A stretch of 64,000 nt of DNA from Nematopogon swammerdamellus (GCA_946902875.1 OX336336.1:1520545-1584544); one strand, 5' to 3'; shown: positions 46,501-53,480, numbered from the stretch's first letter. A program made the numbers and translations. The notes: generated from the letters alone by a model not told the origin.

Positions 46501-49107
46501 GATAATCTGAATATTTTATTATTTAATTCTGATTTTTAATATTTTACTTTTGATAATTTTATTAAATTTGACCACTGGAATTATCTTTAATCGATAAAAC
46601 CGGTAATGGGGAAACACGACATAGAACGAAGGTAGTCGACATAGCTACGAAAATGTGCAAGCTGAAGTGACAGTGGGCTGAGCACATCTATCGCAGACCA
46701 GATAACCAATGGCGTGGACGGGTGCCCGATTGGAGACCACGTACAAGCAAACGTAGCGTGGGTAGAAGATCCGGGTAAAAGACCTAAAAAATATACCCGG
46801 GAGTGGGTGGATGAGAAGAGCGGAAGACGGCGTGTGGTGGCGTACCTGGGGAGATGACTATGTCAAGCAGTGTAACTATTTTTCACAGCCGATACGACCG
46901 ACATTCATTCGACCACCCGCCAGGTGGAGTGACGACATCAAGTACGTCGGCGGAATGCGCTCGTCGTTAAACTGTAGGTGCCTTCCCTTCTTACCTTATT
47001 AGGTGGTAGAGTTTATCCCGGCCGGGTTGGTACCATCGCACTGAGCGAAACGTCGGTCGAAACGGCAATGTAAATATTTCGTGTTTTCCGTCCAGTTCAA
47101 TGTAGCCGACATGAAATGAAAGGAAGCACCAGAAGTCTTATGTCCAGCAGTAGACGCATAAACACCGACTGAATCCCAAACGATCTTAATTTAGTTTTCT
47201 CCACAGACTGCACAAATCAGAGTGAGTAAACAGTCTGCCTACACGCTCGGTTGACCATATAATCGGTTACAGAGCATCGTTCCCGCGCGCCCATCGGTAA
47301 CAAATTGATGAATCAATTCGATGAATCGATTATCTGCAGCCGAGTAACCGGCTGCGGTTGCTCAACATTGAGTGAACGAGAGTGCAAGTGTTTGTCGAGT
47401 GCTTGGAACTTTCTCGAAGCGTGCACCGTGGAGTGGAGGACAATATAGACGATGAATAAGATCAATAAGACGGTGAATAAGATCAATAAGACGGTGAATT
47501 AGATCAATAAGACGGTAAATGAGATCAATAAGACGGTGAATTTGATCAATAAGACGGTAAATGAGATAAATAAGACGGTGAATTTGAACAATAAGACGAT
47601 AAATGAGATCAATAAGACGGTGAATGAGATCAATAAGACGGTGAATTTGATCAATAAGACGGTGAATGAGATCAATAAGACGGTGAATTTGATCAATACG
47701 ACGGCGAATGAGATCAGACCGTGAATGAGATCAGTAAGGCGGTTGTAAAGGAGGGCAGAGATGAGAACACCTATAGATAATGCTGGTTGTAAGCGTAGAC
47801 ATATAAAAATATAGACTGCGAGTGCATTGACCATTGGTGATTGAAGATTTAGAGATCCGCATTAGGATTGTTTTGTTTGCAGCATTTCCTTCCCCGCACA
47901 CCTTAAAAAGATGGAATCACCATCGCTCACTCAAGACCGAAGGGAAGCACTGACATGGCGCCTAGTTCACCAAGGTGTTATGGGCTGACATCATGGATGT
48001 AGTAGGTGATGTAGTCAACCGTGTTAGTTTCCATAATAAAAAAAAAGCCACAGTTGCACTCCGGGAGTGCCGGCAGAAGTGAAAACTTTTTGTATTTCCG
48101 AAAATAATTCTTAGGTGGTTATAAAAAAAACTAAACACCCTAAAAAAATTCAACACCGTAACATTGCTTAAAAAAGAAAACAAAAGAAAAAAAGACAAAA
48201 AAAAATTGAGGGATTCGAACCCATGGTCAAAAAATACAAATCCTACATTCTTACCATTGAGCCACGAAATCACATAAACGACCAAACGACTAACGGATTC
48301 CCTTGATTCGCTTTCGGCGTTACTGTCACTAAGAGACGAACAGAATTGATCCCGAGCCATCGTAACTTAACCCTTAATGCAATGATTTAAGGTTGCATTT
48401 TAAATAATAAAAATAAATCTGTCGCTTTTCGAGATCTGTCGCGAGTCTAACATTTTTTACCCACCTAAAAAAGGGCCAAGCGCCGCTAAAGAAGTTTTCA
48501 CTTCAAAAAGCATTGTTGAACATTTTGACGGTTTAGTTCTCTCAGGCAGGGTTTTTTAATTCTGCAGGCAACGCCCGAGTGAATGCTGAGCCATGGCCGT
48601 TTTTGCAAACTAAATAAACCTAGATTAAGAATATTAATTGTAAATAGTCCTAGGTGTCGCAAGCACACAAACAGATTTTTATCTTTTTGTCTTAAAACCA
48701 TTTCGAGGTTCATGCCATAGCGAACATGAGAATAAGGCGACAGACGAATAAAACGAAGATTTTTAAGAATATTGAGAATTAATTTCTAATAATTATTTCA
48801 TGTTTTTTTACATGTTTTTAATTAATTTGTGTTATTTTAATTAAGTTTTTAACATAGGTACCCAAACGGAAAATTTTTATTAAATAAAAAATTTAAGTAC
48901 GATATTTTCATCTGAAATACGATAATTTTTACCATACTGGTACGACAATATTTCGTCTAGTGGTTGGCAACACTGATCGAATGTACTCACTGTTAGAGGC
49001 GCGCGCGTGAGGCGTTTCTGTGAGTGACGAGCAGAGATGCGCTGAGCCGGTCCAATAGTTGTTGCCCCAGTAGAAGGCGCTCGTGTAGCGACCGCTCGCG
49101 TCGTCCA
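28471..49107 (-). CDS. Gene B: NRF-6-like multipass acyltransferase-3 family protein (12 exons, 5' end missing)
   Basis: Joined on the minus strand: 49107-48991, 43821-43685, 43106-42928, 40458-40268, 37996-37735, 35546-35415, 34943-34778, 33968-33889, 33139-32914, 31261-31087, 30424-30282, 28599-28471. Frame is kept at each GT/AG junction, giving about 645 residues. NRF domain (residues about 1-140: DDASGRYTSAFYWGNN, GLCLPYTC), first helix GVSILVGLLLIAG, Arg-rich cytoplasmic loop, then VHGLRSLSMVWVILGHA with the Arg and His typical of acyltransferase 3, CPKYWWRNILYINTFF, MLWSWYLSDDSQF, KPWTRLGPYLVGL, VYSSLSHTLW and SRVTYCAYLVHP. Membrane acyl-transfer or lipid/xenobiotic handling is a family inference. 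Signal peptide and start exon are not assigned. Confidence 0.88.
28625..28705 (+). repeat. SINE S2 head fragment
   Basis: CCTCGGTAGCTCAGTGGTGC is the A-box start of S2; the following body differs. In gene B intron 11. Confidence 0.55.
28749..28883. mobile_element. Small palindromic MITE with TAAG flanks
   Basis: Ends GGCCAATTGCGCCAACACGA / complement, 135 bp, flanked by the direct repeat TAAG. Non-coding. Confidence 0.78.
29130..29345 (+). repeat. SINE S2, diverged copy without head
   Basis: GGATGGGTGACCGCTAGACC then GCACGTAAAACTGTAGGTCC and TTTATCCCGCCCTGGTGG. Confidence 0.68.
29356..29524. mobile_element. Palindromic MITE (about 170 bp)
   Basis: Arms GGTCGGTTAAATTAGCTGG.. and CACCAATGCAATTGCCCGCG pair with the right half over about 70 bp. 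Confidence 0.82.
29604..29937 (+). mobile_element. SINE S2, full copy
   Basis: Head CTCGGTAGCTCAGTGGTGCG (A box) and then GGCGCGATCAGTGCTTGGAT, GGGTGACCGCTCG, very close to the 5S rRNA internal promoter. Body ends GTTTCCACAAAAAAAAAAA. Has an extra hairpin CGGTCGGATCATAATGATCCGACCG in the head. Confidence 0.87.
30282..30424 (-). CDS. Gene B exon 11
   Basis: 143 nt; acceptor CTAAACAG, donor ACG|GTCAGT. Encodes PFSRVTYCAYLVHPVVIRFV and DHPLHLGKIIT, the conserved penultimate block of the family. Confidence 0.9.
30635..31075. repeat. GAAGGCGG hairpin element and 'AAGTCGGTT' repeat in gene B intron 10
   Basis: 30635-30810 repeats the hairpin at 4095-4195. 30850-31070 (GGAATCGCTCGGCCTTCGGC, CCGCACGGGAAGCACCAGCT, GAATTGAGAATCTCCTCC) recurs reversed at 49449-49660. 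The repeat ends 12 bases before exon 10's donor side. Confidence 0.75.
31087..31261 (-). CDS. Gene B exon 10
   Basis: 175 nt; acceptor TATTTGCAG, donor GGCG|GTATTT. Encodes LWVAAGWTASMSTLLFLIFG and VYSSLSHTLWAACIAWIIIA; ends STGYG. Same length as gene A exon 10. Confidence 0.92.
31330..31690 (-). mobile_element. Jockey-like LINE C-terminus and 3' tail, minus strand
   Basis: Minus strand reads NRFRKSFIYRTGKLWNALPA, HIFPSKYSLGSFKRGVNGHL, SGRHGIRNPG... to a stop, then a poly(A)-like T-run on the plus strand at 31327-31336. 5'-truncated. In gene B intron 9. Confidence 0.83.
31740..32089. repeat. Dispersed repeat (TGCCATC.AGCGGGGTAATG) plus AT-rich DNA
   Basis: 31765-31920 matches 36055-36205 (AGCGGGGTAATG, AACATTTGAAAACGCCCC, TTGTTAGGTAGG); likely the 3' end of one element. 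31920-32089 is AT-rich without features. Confidence 0.65.
32090..32445 (+). mobile_element. SINE S1, nearly full copy
   Basis: GGGCGTCAGCTTCTCTTGCG, GCGGTTCGAATCCGGTCGGC (B box), GGTGTAAAACTGTAGGTCCC, ending TCGGAGCATGTGCTTTG. The A-box part is clipped. Confidence 0.82.
32450..32852 (+). repeat. 'AAGTGCGAGTCG ... GGAACCCTAAA' repeat, complete
   Basis: AAGTGCGAGTCGAACTCGCG at the start, ACGGGCTACCTATTACGG, GACAGACAGACGGCG, CTTAGTAATAGGGTCCCGTA and GATGCGGAACCCTAAA at the end. Confidence 0.8.
32914..33139 (-). CDS. Gene B exon 9
   Basis: 226 nt; acceptor CGTATAG, donor AGTAAG|GTATGT. Encodes HFKAAAGATGFFFLSSLVTT, WSNNHIPNAEDPF and KPWTRLGPYLVGLITGWIL. The acceptor was set by phase: only TATAG|CCAC continues the frame from exon 8 without a stop. 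Confidence 0.88.
33325..33560 (-). repeat. 'CCGGTAC' family repeat, minus strand
   Basis: AAGCAGAGTAATCGGTACTG, GATAACTATCAAGCAGGAAG, GTGGTAGGACCGAGTC; worn copy in gene B intron 8. Confidence 0.6.
33889..33968 (-). CDS. Gene B exon 8
   Basis: 80 nt; acceptor TGTTTCAG, donor ACAAG|GTATTC. Encodes CMLWSWYLSDDSQFYALSAI and LLILAT. Ends in phase 2 and joins exon 9 as AG+C (Ser). The intron here falls 96 nt earlier in the coding sequence than in gene A. Confidence 0.88.
33985..34777. other. Gene B intron 7, nothing recognised
   Basis: 34140-34230 resembles a worn LINE tail (AGCGTCCACTGCTGGACAT). The remainder has no motif. Confidence 0.35.
34778..34943 (-). CDS. Gene B exon 7
   Basis: 166 nt; acceptor CCCTCAG, donor CAGATG|GTGAGA. 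Encodes LTAPYLFMLGVVEVTMKW and CPKYWWRNILYINTFFPVDQ. Identical in length and phase to gene A exon 7. Confidence 0.92.
34945..35410. other. Gene B intron 6
   Basis: Contains a worn SINE-like patch (GTTCAGTGCGGTGGTGATAC at 35117) but no exon; the short + frame 35348-35533 is the shadow of exon 6. Confidence 0.35.
35415..35546 (-). CDS. Gene B exon 6
   Basis: 132 nt; acceptor CTTTACAG, donor GCCAG|GTGAGC. Encodes GLLVSFLYFRTNAKGSLDKL and FTAGVLQFLGLIGYRFAR, matching gene A exon 6 (129 nt). Confidence 0.9.
35740..37106. mobile_element. Element with inverted ends and a 68-bp GGCCTTCGGCC array
   Basis: Inverted ends TGTTGCCCGCGGCTTCGCTC (35743) and GCTAGCGAAGCCGCGGGCAA (37078). Three or four units of an about 68-bp repeat (GAGGCCGAAGGCCGAGCTGC) point one way at 35800-35990, and about a dozen (AGCTCGGCCTTCGGCCTCGC) the other way at 36245-37050. 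A different repeat, also at 31765-31920, is inserted at 36055-36205. In gene B intron 5. Confidence 0.85.
37107..37734. repeat. LINE-like 3' tail with ATAGATA repeats, then AT-rich DNA
   Basis: 37290-37420 reads GTTTCGTCAAATTCCGTTCA, GTTTTTGCGTGATGCG and ends in TAATAGATAATAGATAATAG. 37420-37734 shows no feature. Confidence 0.55.
37735..37996 (-). CDS. Gene B exon 5: acyltransferase-3 start
   Basis: 262 nt; acceptor TTTGCAG, donor CTCGG|GTATGG. Encodes SELLLSFSARTNVLQIFDQS, VVHGLRSLSMVWVILGHACI and VSAVYSVDTFFCLG. The HGLR...GH core is the best domain marker in the window. Confidence 0.93.
38271..38485. mobile_element. Palindromic MITE (215 bp)
   Basis: Ends TTATACTCATTT..ACGGATTAACAGTAGGTA and the complement at 38450-38485. 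In gene B intron 4. Confidence 0.78.
38638..38828 (-). CDS. Signal-peptide-like candidate exon inside gene B (possible alternative first exon)
   Basis: ATG at 38828, after AAAATAAAA, opens MEVSLGVLLTTLTAAVTG, a good signal-peptide shape, then an Asn-rich acidic stretch and TQDELKLSTFKLLHEQ. Two fine donors follow: CTCA|GTACGT (exon end 38678, phase 1) and CTCCA|GTAAGA (end 38638, phase 2). The phase 1 end would join gene B exon 5 in frame and give a product without the NRF domain. It could also be the N-terminal exon of gene B out of order, or of a separate gene. No family motif is present, so the call rests on start, hydrophobic core and donors. Confidence 0.45.
38829..39109. other. Stretch upstream of the signal-peptide-like exon
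   Basis: Minus strand just before the ATG has CGTCATTAG, an initiator-like word, at about 38875. No TATA box is visible. If 38828 is a real start, this is its leader and promoter. Confidence 0.25.
39110..39370 (+). repeat. 'CCGGTAC' family repeat, 5' part lost
   Basis: CCCACTGCATCTCTCCCCGT, GAGTCATGCAGCAGGTGGGT and GCTTGATAGTTAACTTGTCC match 4505-4835. Confidence 0.78.
39371..40195. mobile_element. Unassigned DNA followed by a palindromic element
   Basis: 39992-40123 has arms CTCCCTTGCACAAAAATGGC / GTTTGTGCAAGGGAG with CGCGCAAAG inside both. 40140-40195 continues with a repeat shared with 12900-12950. 39371-39980 shows nothing clear. Confidence 0.65.
40268..40458 (-). CDS. Gene B exon 4: first membrane helix
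   Basis: 191 nt; acceptor TATTCCAG, donor AACG|GTGCGT. Encodes GVSILVGLLLIAGTWYDIRL, an Arg-rich stretch after the helix (RRMRRARRRATN, positive-inside), then a Ser/Asp-rich loop. Corresponds to the first helix and the start of the much longer loop in gene A exon 4. Confidence 0.87.
40520..41045. repeat. LINE tail piece and TCTCGGAAACGGCTC repeat
   Basis: 40640-40760 is the reverse of 19840-19970. 40930-41045 repeats 16473-16590 (TTGGTTTCTCGGAAACGGCT). An open + frame at 40630-40896 is judged to be repeat-derived. Confidence 0.55.
41046..42150. other. Gene B intron 3, distal part
   Basis: 41350-41530 is a 'GGGTTCCGTACC' repeat with CAGACGGACAGA runs in both orientations. The rest shows no exon. 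Confidence 0.5.
42151..43082 (-). repeat. 147-bp tandem array built from the end of gene B exon 3 plus its donor
   Basis: Units begin at 42201, 42348, 42495, 42642, 42789 and 42936 on the + scale, with a partial seventh at 42151-42200. The period is 147 bp, or 49 codons. Each unit carries the last about 110 nt of exon 3, the donor GTGAGT and 'intron' joined back into exon sequence at AGYCTGGC, a likely short-homology junction. Units are nearly identical. The unit ending near 42627 has GTGTGT instead of GTGAGT, so that donor is weakened and the in-frame TGA is lost. Only the copy nearest the acceptor at 43107 is a full exon. Confidence 0.93.
42928..43106 (-). CDS. Gene B exon 3: NRF end (GLCLPYTC)
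   Basis: 179 nt; acceptor CCTTTACAG, donor CTAGT|GTGAGT. Encodes TIHLGLCLPYTCSLADVDAL and ends GFDILHDFTFQLL. The donor chosen is the first GTGAGT after the exon. The last 147-bp segment of this exon plus donor is copied five more times immediately downstream (see the array). Confidence 0.88.
43685..43821 (-). CDS. Gene B exon 2: NRF domain
   Basis: 137 nt; acceptor TGATGCAG, donor AGGAAG|GTAAGT. Encodes ESADIFADWRDDTAMFDTGP and FRTAFYMLKLQLNSTIKTL. Phase 0 out, directly before the GLCLP exon, as in gene A. Confidence 0.85.
43927..44226 (+). repeat. Single arm of the foldback element seen at 20388-21888
   Basis: TGTTCGGCACAT..CGACAATTTTTTTTT, TTCACGTGGTATCGAGATAC and CCCGAGGACGAGTAAAAATA follow the arm in order. 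In gene B intron 1. Confidence 0.85.
44227..45250. other. Gene B intron 1, mixed
   Basis: 44255-44365 has a LINE-tail look (AGCGATCCAGAGG-type: GGCGATCCAGAGGGGAACGC). 44392-44430 is a fragment of the GTCGGGGGTT repeat. 44440-45250 is unassigned. Confidence 0.4.
45251..45475 (-). repeat. 'AAGTCGGTT' repeat family
   Basis: AAATGGGACCACCTCTGAAG, GAATTGAGAACCTCCTCCTT and GGAAGTCGGGTAAAAAA. Confidence 0.65.
45575..45800 (-). mobile_element. Jockey-like LINE C-terminus and 3' tail, minus strand
   Basis: Minus strand: HRTGKLWNALPSHIFPPKYS, LGSFKRGVNGHLSGRHG and stop, then the tail; poly(A) corresponds to the T-run at 45570-45578. Same family as 31330-31690. Confidence 0.83.
45970..46110 (+). repeat. 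SINE S2 3' part
   Basis: GTGCTTTCCGTCCAGTTCAG, TTGACATGGCACCTAATTCA, GATGGGCTGACATGGCGGGT. Confidence 0.7.
46111..46605. other. AT-rich intron DNA
   Basis: Nothing recognised. Confidence 0.35.
46610..46870 (+). mobile_element. RTE-like LINE 3' coding remnant
   Basis: Reads QWAEHIYRRPDNQWRGRVPD, WRPRTSKRSVG, then after a frame break WMRRAEDGVWWRTWGDDYV. This matches the C-terminal region of lepidopteran RTE-type proteins ('WAGH..RR.D.RW...V..WRPR..KR..GRP'). Has a stop and frameshifts. Confidence 0.8.
46960..47130 (+). repeat. SINE S2 3' part
   Basis: AAACTGTAGGTGCCTTCCCT, GTTTATCCCGGCCGGGTTGG, CGAAACGTCGGTCGAAACGG. Confidence 0.75.
47446..47735 (+). repeat. 21-bp minisatellite
   Basis: About 13 units GACGGTGAATGAGATCAATAA, variants with AATTTGATC. 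Being 7 codons long it stays open on both strands (INKTVNE forward), which explains the open frames here. In gene B intron 1. Confidence 0.93.
47930..48500. mobile_element. Composite: SINE S2 3' part (+) joined to SINE S3 (-)
   Basis: 47930-48042 is the S2 end (GACATGGCGCCTAGTTCACC .. TTTCCATAATAAAAAAAAA), followed by S3 (TTGCACTCCGGGAGTGCCGG .. minus-strand tRNA boxes at 48265-48205). The same arrangement occurs at 9910-10720. Confidence 0.82.
48501..48990. other. Gene B intron 1 start side
   Basis: 48535-48760 contains a LINE-tail-like patch (GCGAACATGAGAATAAGGCG). No exon. Confidence 0.35.
48991..49107 (-). CDS. Gene B exon 1 (first visible): NRF domain
   Basis: 117 nt; acceptor GTTGTTGTTGCAG, donor AACA|GTGAGT. 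Encodes DDASGRYTSAFYWGNNYW and TGSAHLCSSL, aligned with gene A exon 1. Starts with two bases (phase 1), so one or more exons lie further up on the minus strand. Confidence 0.8.
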
Positions 49108-49448
49108 CTGCAACAACAACAACACCAACGTAAAACAACAACAACAAAAAACTTTCAATCTGAATTAAGTAGTGCTGACGAACAGCTATGTAGGACTTAT
49201 GGCCGGTGTTTCAACCCCCATTCAGTGCTAGAAATAACGGTGTGTAGAATATACGGTATTTTATGGAATTTGTGACATAGCTGAAAGTTAAAATAAGGGC
49301 CGATATGACAAATGAGAAATGACAAATGGCTCGTCATAGGTAGACAATTTGGAAGATTTTGCTGCTTCATTTGCTGCTCGTCTGCATCGTCCAAGGTTGA
49401 ATGTAAGTTTGGGTGGGTGGGTAGTCTAGTATTCTTGGTTGTCACTTT

Positions 49449-49665
49449 TTAACCGACTTCAAAAAAAGGAGGAGGTTCTCAATTCGACTGTATTTTTTTT
49501 TATGTTTGTCCCCTCAGAACTGTCGGCTGGGTGAACCGATTTTGAAAATTCTTTTTTTATTTGAAAGCTGGTGCTTCCCGTGTGGTCCCATTTCAATTTG
49601 GTTAAGATCGGATTGGAAAGTGAGGCGGAATCGCGAGGCTGAAGGCAGAGCGATTCAATAGTTAA
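49449..49665 (+). repeat. 'AAGTCGGTT' repeat family
   Basis: TTTTAACCGACTTCAAAAAA, GGTGAACCGATTTTGAAAAT, GTGCTTCCCGTGTGGTCCCA; the reverse of 30850-31070. Confidence 0.8.
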
Positions 49666-49734
49666 AATGCCTCATACTCGTACTATTTATATTTAATTTA
49701 CTCATACTCATTCTATTTACTCATACTATTTACT

Positions 49735-50850
49735 ATGGCGCGCATACACTTTTTAGTTTCTTGTTTTCGGGGATCCCCTTCCAAAGCCAAAGAAACCCTT
49801 GCACTACGAAATTCTTTCCGAGCTGGCACATGGCTGGAGGCCGTGGTTACTATGTGTGTGTACGCACGCACAGATTGTTTGTTTTACACTAGGAAGAAGA
49901 ACTTGGTCAACTTCAACGTAGCCAAGACGCAAGCTTGTGCCTTCTCTACTAAGGCTGATCCGTTTCCTCTCCAAGCCACTTTTCAGGGCAGCCAAGTCCC
50001 TAACGATGATAGTCTGGGCATCCTGGGTATGGAGTTGTCCAGGGACGTTGGGTTTCGGTCGTTCATAGAGTCCAAGGCGAAACTAGCGTCTGGAAAATTA
50101 GGGATCCTTTACCGATGTCGGCGATTTTTCACGCCGCCGCGGCGGCGCCGGTCCAACTGCTTACACTCTAAATACCCACTACATTTTTAGAAGCATCTCT
50201 AGCCCTCAGAGGCTAGAGATTGTTTAGCAGTTACGATGGGGCTGACATAGTCGACAGTCGGCTAAAGCCCTATTTAATAAAGTAGAAAAAAAAAGCACAA
50301 GTAAGACCGGTGATGGAATATTGCAGTCATCTTTGGGAGGGTTCCCCTGAGTACCTTCTTTCAGCCTTGGATTCTATTCAGCGACGAGCCATTCGCCTCA
50401 TTGGTGACTCTGAACCCACAAAAGACCTTCAACCTCTAAAGCACAGACGTATCGTTGGGTCATTGAGCCTGTTTTATCGGTACTACTATGGCCGCTGCTC
50501 TGACGAACTTGCTTCCCTTATCCCTCCTCCTCCTGTTCGCCTTCGCCAAACCCGCCATACTCTCGCGGAACACCCCTTTGTAGTCGACAGAAGAGTTCTT
50601 CGAACTGCACGATTCTCTAAATCGTTCTTGTGCCGCACTGCAAAGGTGTGGAACGGGCTCCCAGGGAATATCTTCCCCCACTCCTACAATCCACGGATCT
50701 TCAAATTGCGGGTTAATAGCCTTTCCCCAGCAACATTAGTCCACCTCCAAGCCGGACTGGCACCTCCTCGGGGGTGAAATTGGCTGCGCCTGAGGTTGTG
50801 ACCTCGGGCAGAGCAACCCAGTTCGGTAGCAATAAAAAAAAAGGTACTAT
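49735..50850 (+). mobile_element. Jockey-like LINE: RT protein C-terminal half and 3' tail, broken
   Basis: First frame (49735-50190): NVAKTQACAFSTKADPF, SLGILGMELSRDVGFRSF, IESKAKLASGKLGILYR. Second part (50310-50777): MEYCSHLWEGSPEYLLSALD, SIQRRAIRLIGD, SKSFLCRTAKVWNGLPGNIF and stop, then GCAATAAAAAAAAAGG. These are the thumb and C-terminal conserved blocks of jockey/R1-type proteins. The ORF is split near 50190-50310, the 5' end is lost, and it is not active. It lies upstream of gene B exon 1. Confidence 0.9.
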
Positions 50851-51108
50851 TATAGTACGGGACTCGTAAATAGAGCTCTCGTCGCCATCGATACAGACAT
50901 AATAATATTATGGTTACGAGAGCTGTATTTACATGTCTCGAACTATACGTATTCAGCTTGTTCATACATAAGACATGTCAAAGCGTTTGGAATGCTCTTG
51001 TCAATTTATTATATCCTTTGTTATTGATAATTTTATGTTATTTCATTAATTTAGTGCTTGTTCAAAATTGTGTGACTTAACTCACATATAAGTGCCTAAC
51101 TAAGTAGA
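50851..51108. other. Spacer with inverted words
   Basis: TAGAGCTCTCGT / ACGAGAGCT around 50872-50925 make a short hairpin. Otherwise nothing. Confidence 0.35.
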
Positions 51109-51302
51109 TAACTACAAGCTTTTTAAAAAAAACCGCATGCAAATCGGTCCACTTTTTAAGATAATTATTTTTTTTATTACTTAATTACTTTATTACTTGA
51201 TTACAAACATAGCTAAGAACCATCCCGATTAAACAGGCTTCCTAATAAAAAAAACCGCATCCAAATCGGTCCATCCGTTTGGGAGCTACGATGCCACAGA
51301 CA

Positions 51303-51343
<41 letters not shown>

Positions 51344-51390
51344 AACTTATAACACCCCTCCGTTTTTTTCGTCGGGGGTTAAAAATGTAT
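51109..51390 (+). repeat. (CA)n 'GTCGGGGGTT' repeat, right half
   Basis: Identical over long runs to 20890-21158, including the (CA)n tract and TTATAACACCCCTCCG. Confidence 0.87.
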
Positions 51391-51559
51391 GTTAATTGTA
51401 TGTGTTAGAGAAAACCTAACCTAACCTTATAAGCTGAAAATGTTGTCATTTTGTGAAAAGAAGGTTATTGAACGTTTGTTACTTTAAATTTAATTTATAA
51501 ATTTAATATAATTTATAAATTTAAATTTAATATATAATTATATGTGTTCCTACACAATT

Positions 51560-51935
51560 TCTTTTTATGGAAACTGACACGATTAGATACATCACCTACT
51601 AAATTCGTGATGTCCGCCCATAACACCTTGGTGAACTAGGTGCCATGTCAGTGCTTCCCTTCGGTCGTGCCGGCTAAACTGAACTGGATGGAAAACACGA
51701 ACTATTTACATAGCCGTTGACCTTTCATTCAGTGCGCTGGTACGGTAAGGGTAAGGCAAGTAACCACCTAGTACGGCAAGTAGGGAAAGGACATTCAGTT
51801 TTGCGTTGTATCCGTTCCACGGTCAGCCTCCAACGGTCGAGCGGTAAACCATCCGAAGTACTGACCGCGCCCAGGTGTGCTTAAGATCATGACTGACAGT
51901 CGACCGATCGCACCACTGAGGCTGACATTGAATGC
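51560..51935 (-). mobile_element. SINE S2, minus strand
   Basis: TTTTTATGGAAACTGACACG at the left (its 3' end) and CGGTCAGCCTCCAACGGTCG, GATCGCACCACTGAG (its head) at the right. Confidence 0.83.
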
Positions 51936-51939
51936 TCTA

Positions 51940-52400
51940 TTTTTAACCCCCGACGAAAAAAACGGAGGGGTGTTATAAGTTTGACGTGTGTGTGTGTGAG
52001 TGTGTGTGTCTGTCTGTGGCATCGTAGCTCCCAAAGGGATGGACCGATTTGGATGCGTTTTTTTTTATTAGGAAGCTTGTTTAATCGGGATGGTTCTTAG
52101 CTATGTTTGTAATCAAGTAATCAAGTAATTAAGTAATAACAAAATTAATTATCTTAAAAAGTGGACCGATTTTCATGCGGTTTTTTTAGAAAAGCTTGAA
52201 ATAAAAGTTAAATTACAAATTTAAAAAAACCCCGACCCTTAAAAAGCCAAAAATAATTTCCGTTTACTTACTTAAAGGAGTCGGGGGAACGCTCAGTAAA
52301 TAAAATATAAAAACTCAGAGCTGCGCGGGAATTTACTTAGCGGTCTCCCGACTCCTTTAAGTAAGTAAACGGAAATTATTTTTGGTTTTTTATATGAGTA
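51940..52400 (-). repeat. (TG)n 'GTCGGGGGTT' repeat, reversed copy
   Basis: Starts TTTTTAACCCCCGACGAAAA, has (TG)n, ATGGACCGATTTGGATGCG and the inner palindrome ACTTACTTAAAGGAGTCGGG / complement at 52340-52375. Confidence 0.87.
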
Positions 52401-52479
52401 CTAGTTTAAATACTATACACCCGTGAGATTTAATTTCCTATAGCTATTTTGCATCCTTTCAGTGAAAGTTTTATTTACT

Positions 52480-53145
52480 ACTAGCTTTTCCCCGCGGCTT
52501 CGCTCCCGTGAAATTCGTAATTAAATAACTTTTATTTCAAGCTTTTAAAAAACACCGCATGTAAATCGGTTCACTTTTGTAGATAATAATTTTTTTTATT
52601 ACTCTTTACTTCATTACTTGATTACAAACATAGCTAAGAACCATCCCGCTTAGACAAACTTCCTAATAAAAAAAACCGCATCCAAATCGGTCCATCCGTT
52701 TGGGAGCTACGATGCCACAGACAGACACACAAACACACTCACCCTCTCACAAACTCACACACATACACACACACACACACACACACCCTCGTTAAACTTA
52801 TAACACCCCTCCTTTTTTTTCGTCGGGGGTTAAAAAAGAAGAATTAGGGCGCGCGGGACAATTCGGTTTGTATGAGATCAATCTTGGCGTAACCGGAACT
52901 AAATTTTGTTAAGCCTATCCTGTGTCACGTATAAATATGCCTTGTACTAAGTTTCATCTAATTCGGATGATTGGTTTAAGAGTTATGGAGGAACATACAT
53001 GCATACAGAAACGATTTCTAAAAATCGTCAATTTGGTTTTAGTATCATACATATTATGATAGAGTCTACAAACGCAGTATCTCATAAACCAAAGTAACTT
53101 ACACCATGACCATCCCTTACAGATTTATTATTAGTATTGATTATA
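52480..53145 (+). repeat. 'GCCGCGGCTTCGCTC' repeat interrupted by a (CA)n repeat
   Basis: CCCGCGGCTTCGCTCCCGTG at 52490 and the remainder from 52855 (AATTCGGATGATTGGTTTAA, TCGTCAATTTGGTTTTAGTA). The nested copy 52515-52840 splits it. A matching copy is at 59040-59280. Confidence 0.8.
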
Positions 53146-53279
53146 ATATAATGCATAGATTATAATTAATTATTTACCTCGTGAAAACATTATATAAGAT
53201 TTGCTTTTTTCATTAAATTAATTGAACCGGAAAGTGATAAAATATTTAATTATTATATTAAAATATAGCGCCGGTTGTA

Positions 53280-53480
53280 AAACGTACATTTTAATTTACC
53301 CTCATGTCCTTATGGCCGGCCAGCCAGACCACGATGAGGCCGTAAACCACTTTAGATCGCGGAAGCCTCTGCCCGCAGCCACACACAACTCTCTGACCCA
53401 CTATCTCAACTCAACACTTTGTCAATGAGCGCTTACGCAACACGGCTCGAAGCCTACGTGTACACATTGTCTATGGCCAA
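53280..53480 (-). other. GC-richer patch with a membrane-like open frame and donor
   Basis: Minus strand reads SKVVYGLIVVWLAGHKDMR and then GGTAAATT, a possible donor. No in-frame ATG is seen before it. It lies on the gene B strand, 4.2 kb upstream of the first visible exon, so it might be part of its missing 5' end, but there is no motif to prove it. Confidence 0.2.

Noticed and set aside
48880..49158. Minus-strand frame starting with a hydrophobic MKVFCCCCFTLVLLLLQ, which looks like a signal peptide for gene B
   Set aside because: It runs through the GTTGTTGTTGCAG acceptor tract and then reads exon 1 in the wrong frame; the hydrophobic look comes from the pyrimidine-rich intron end.
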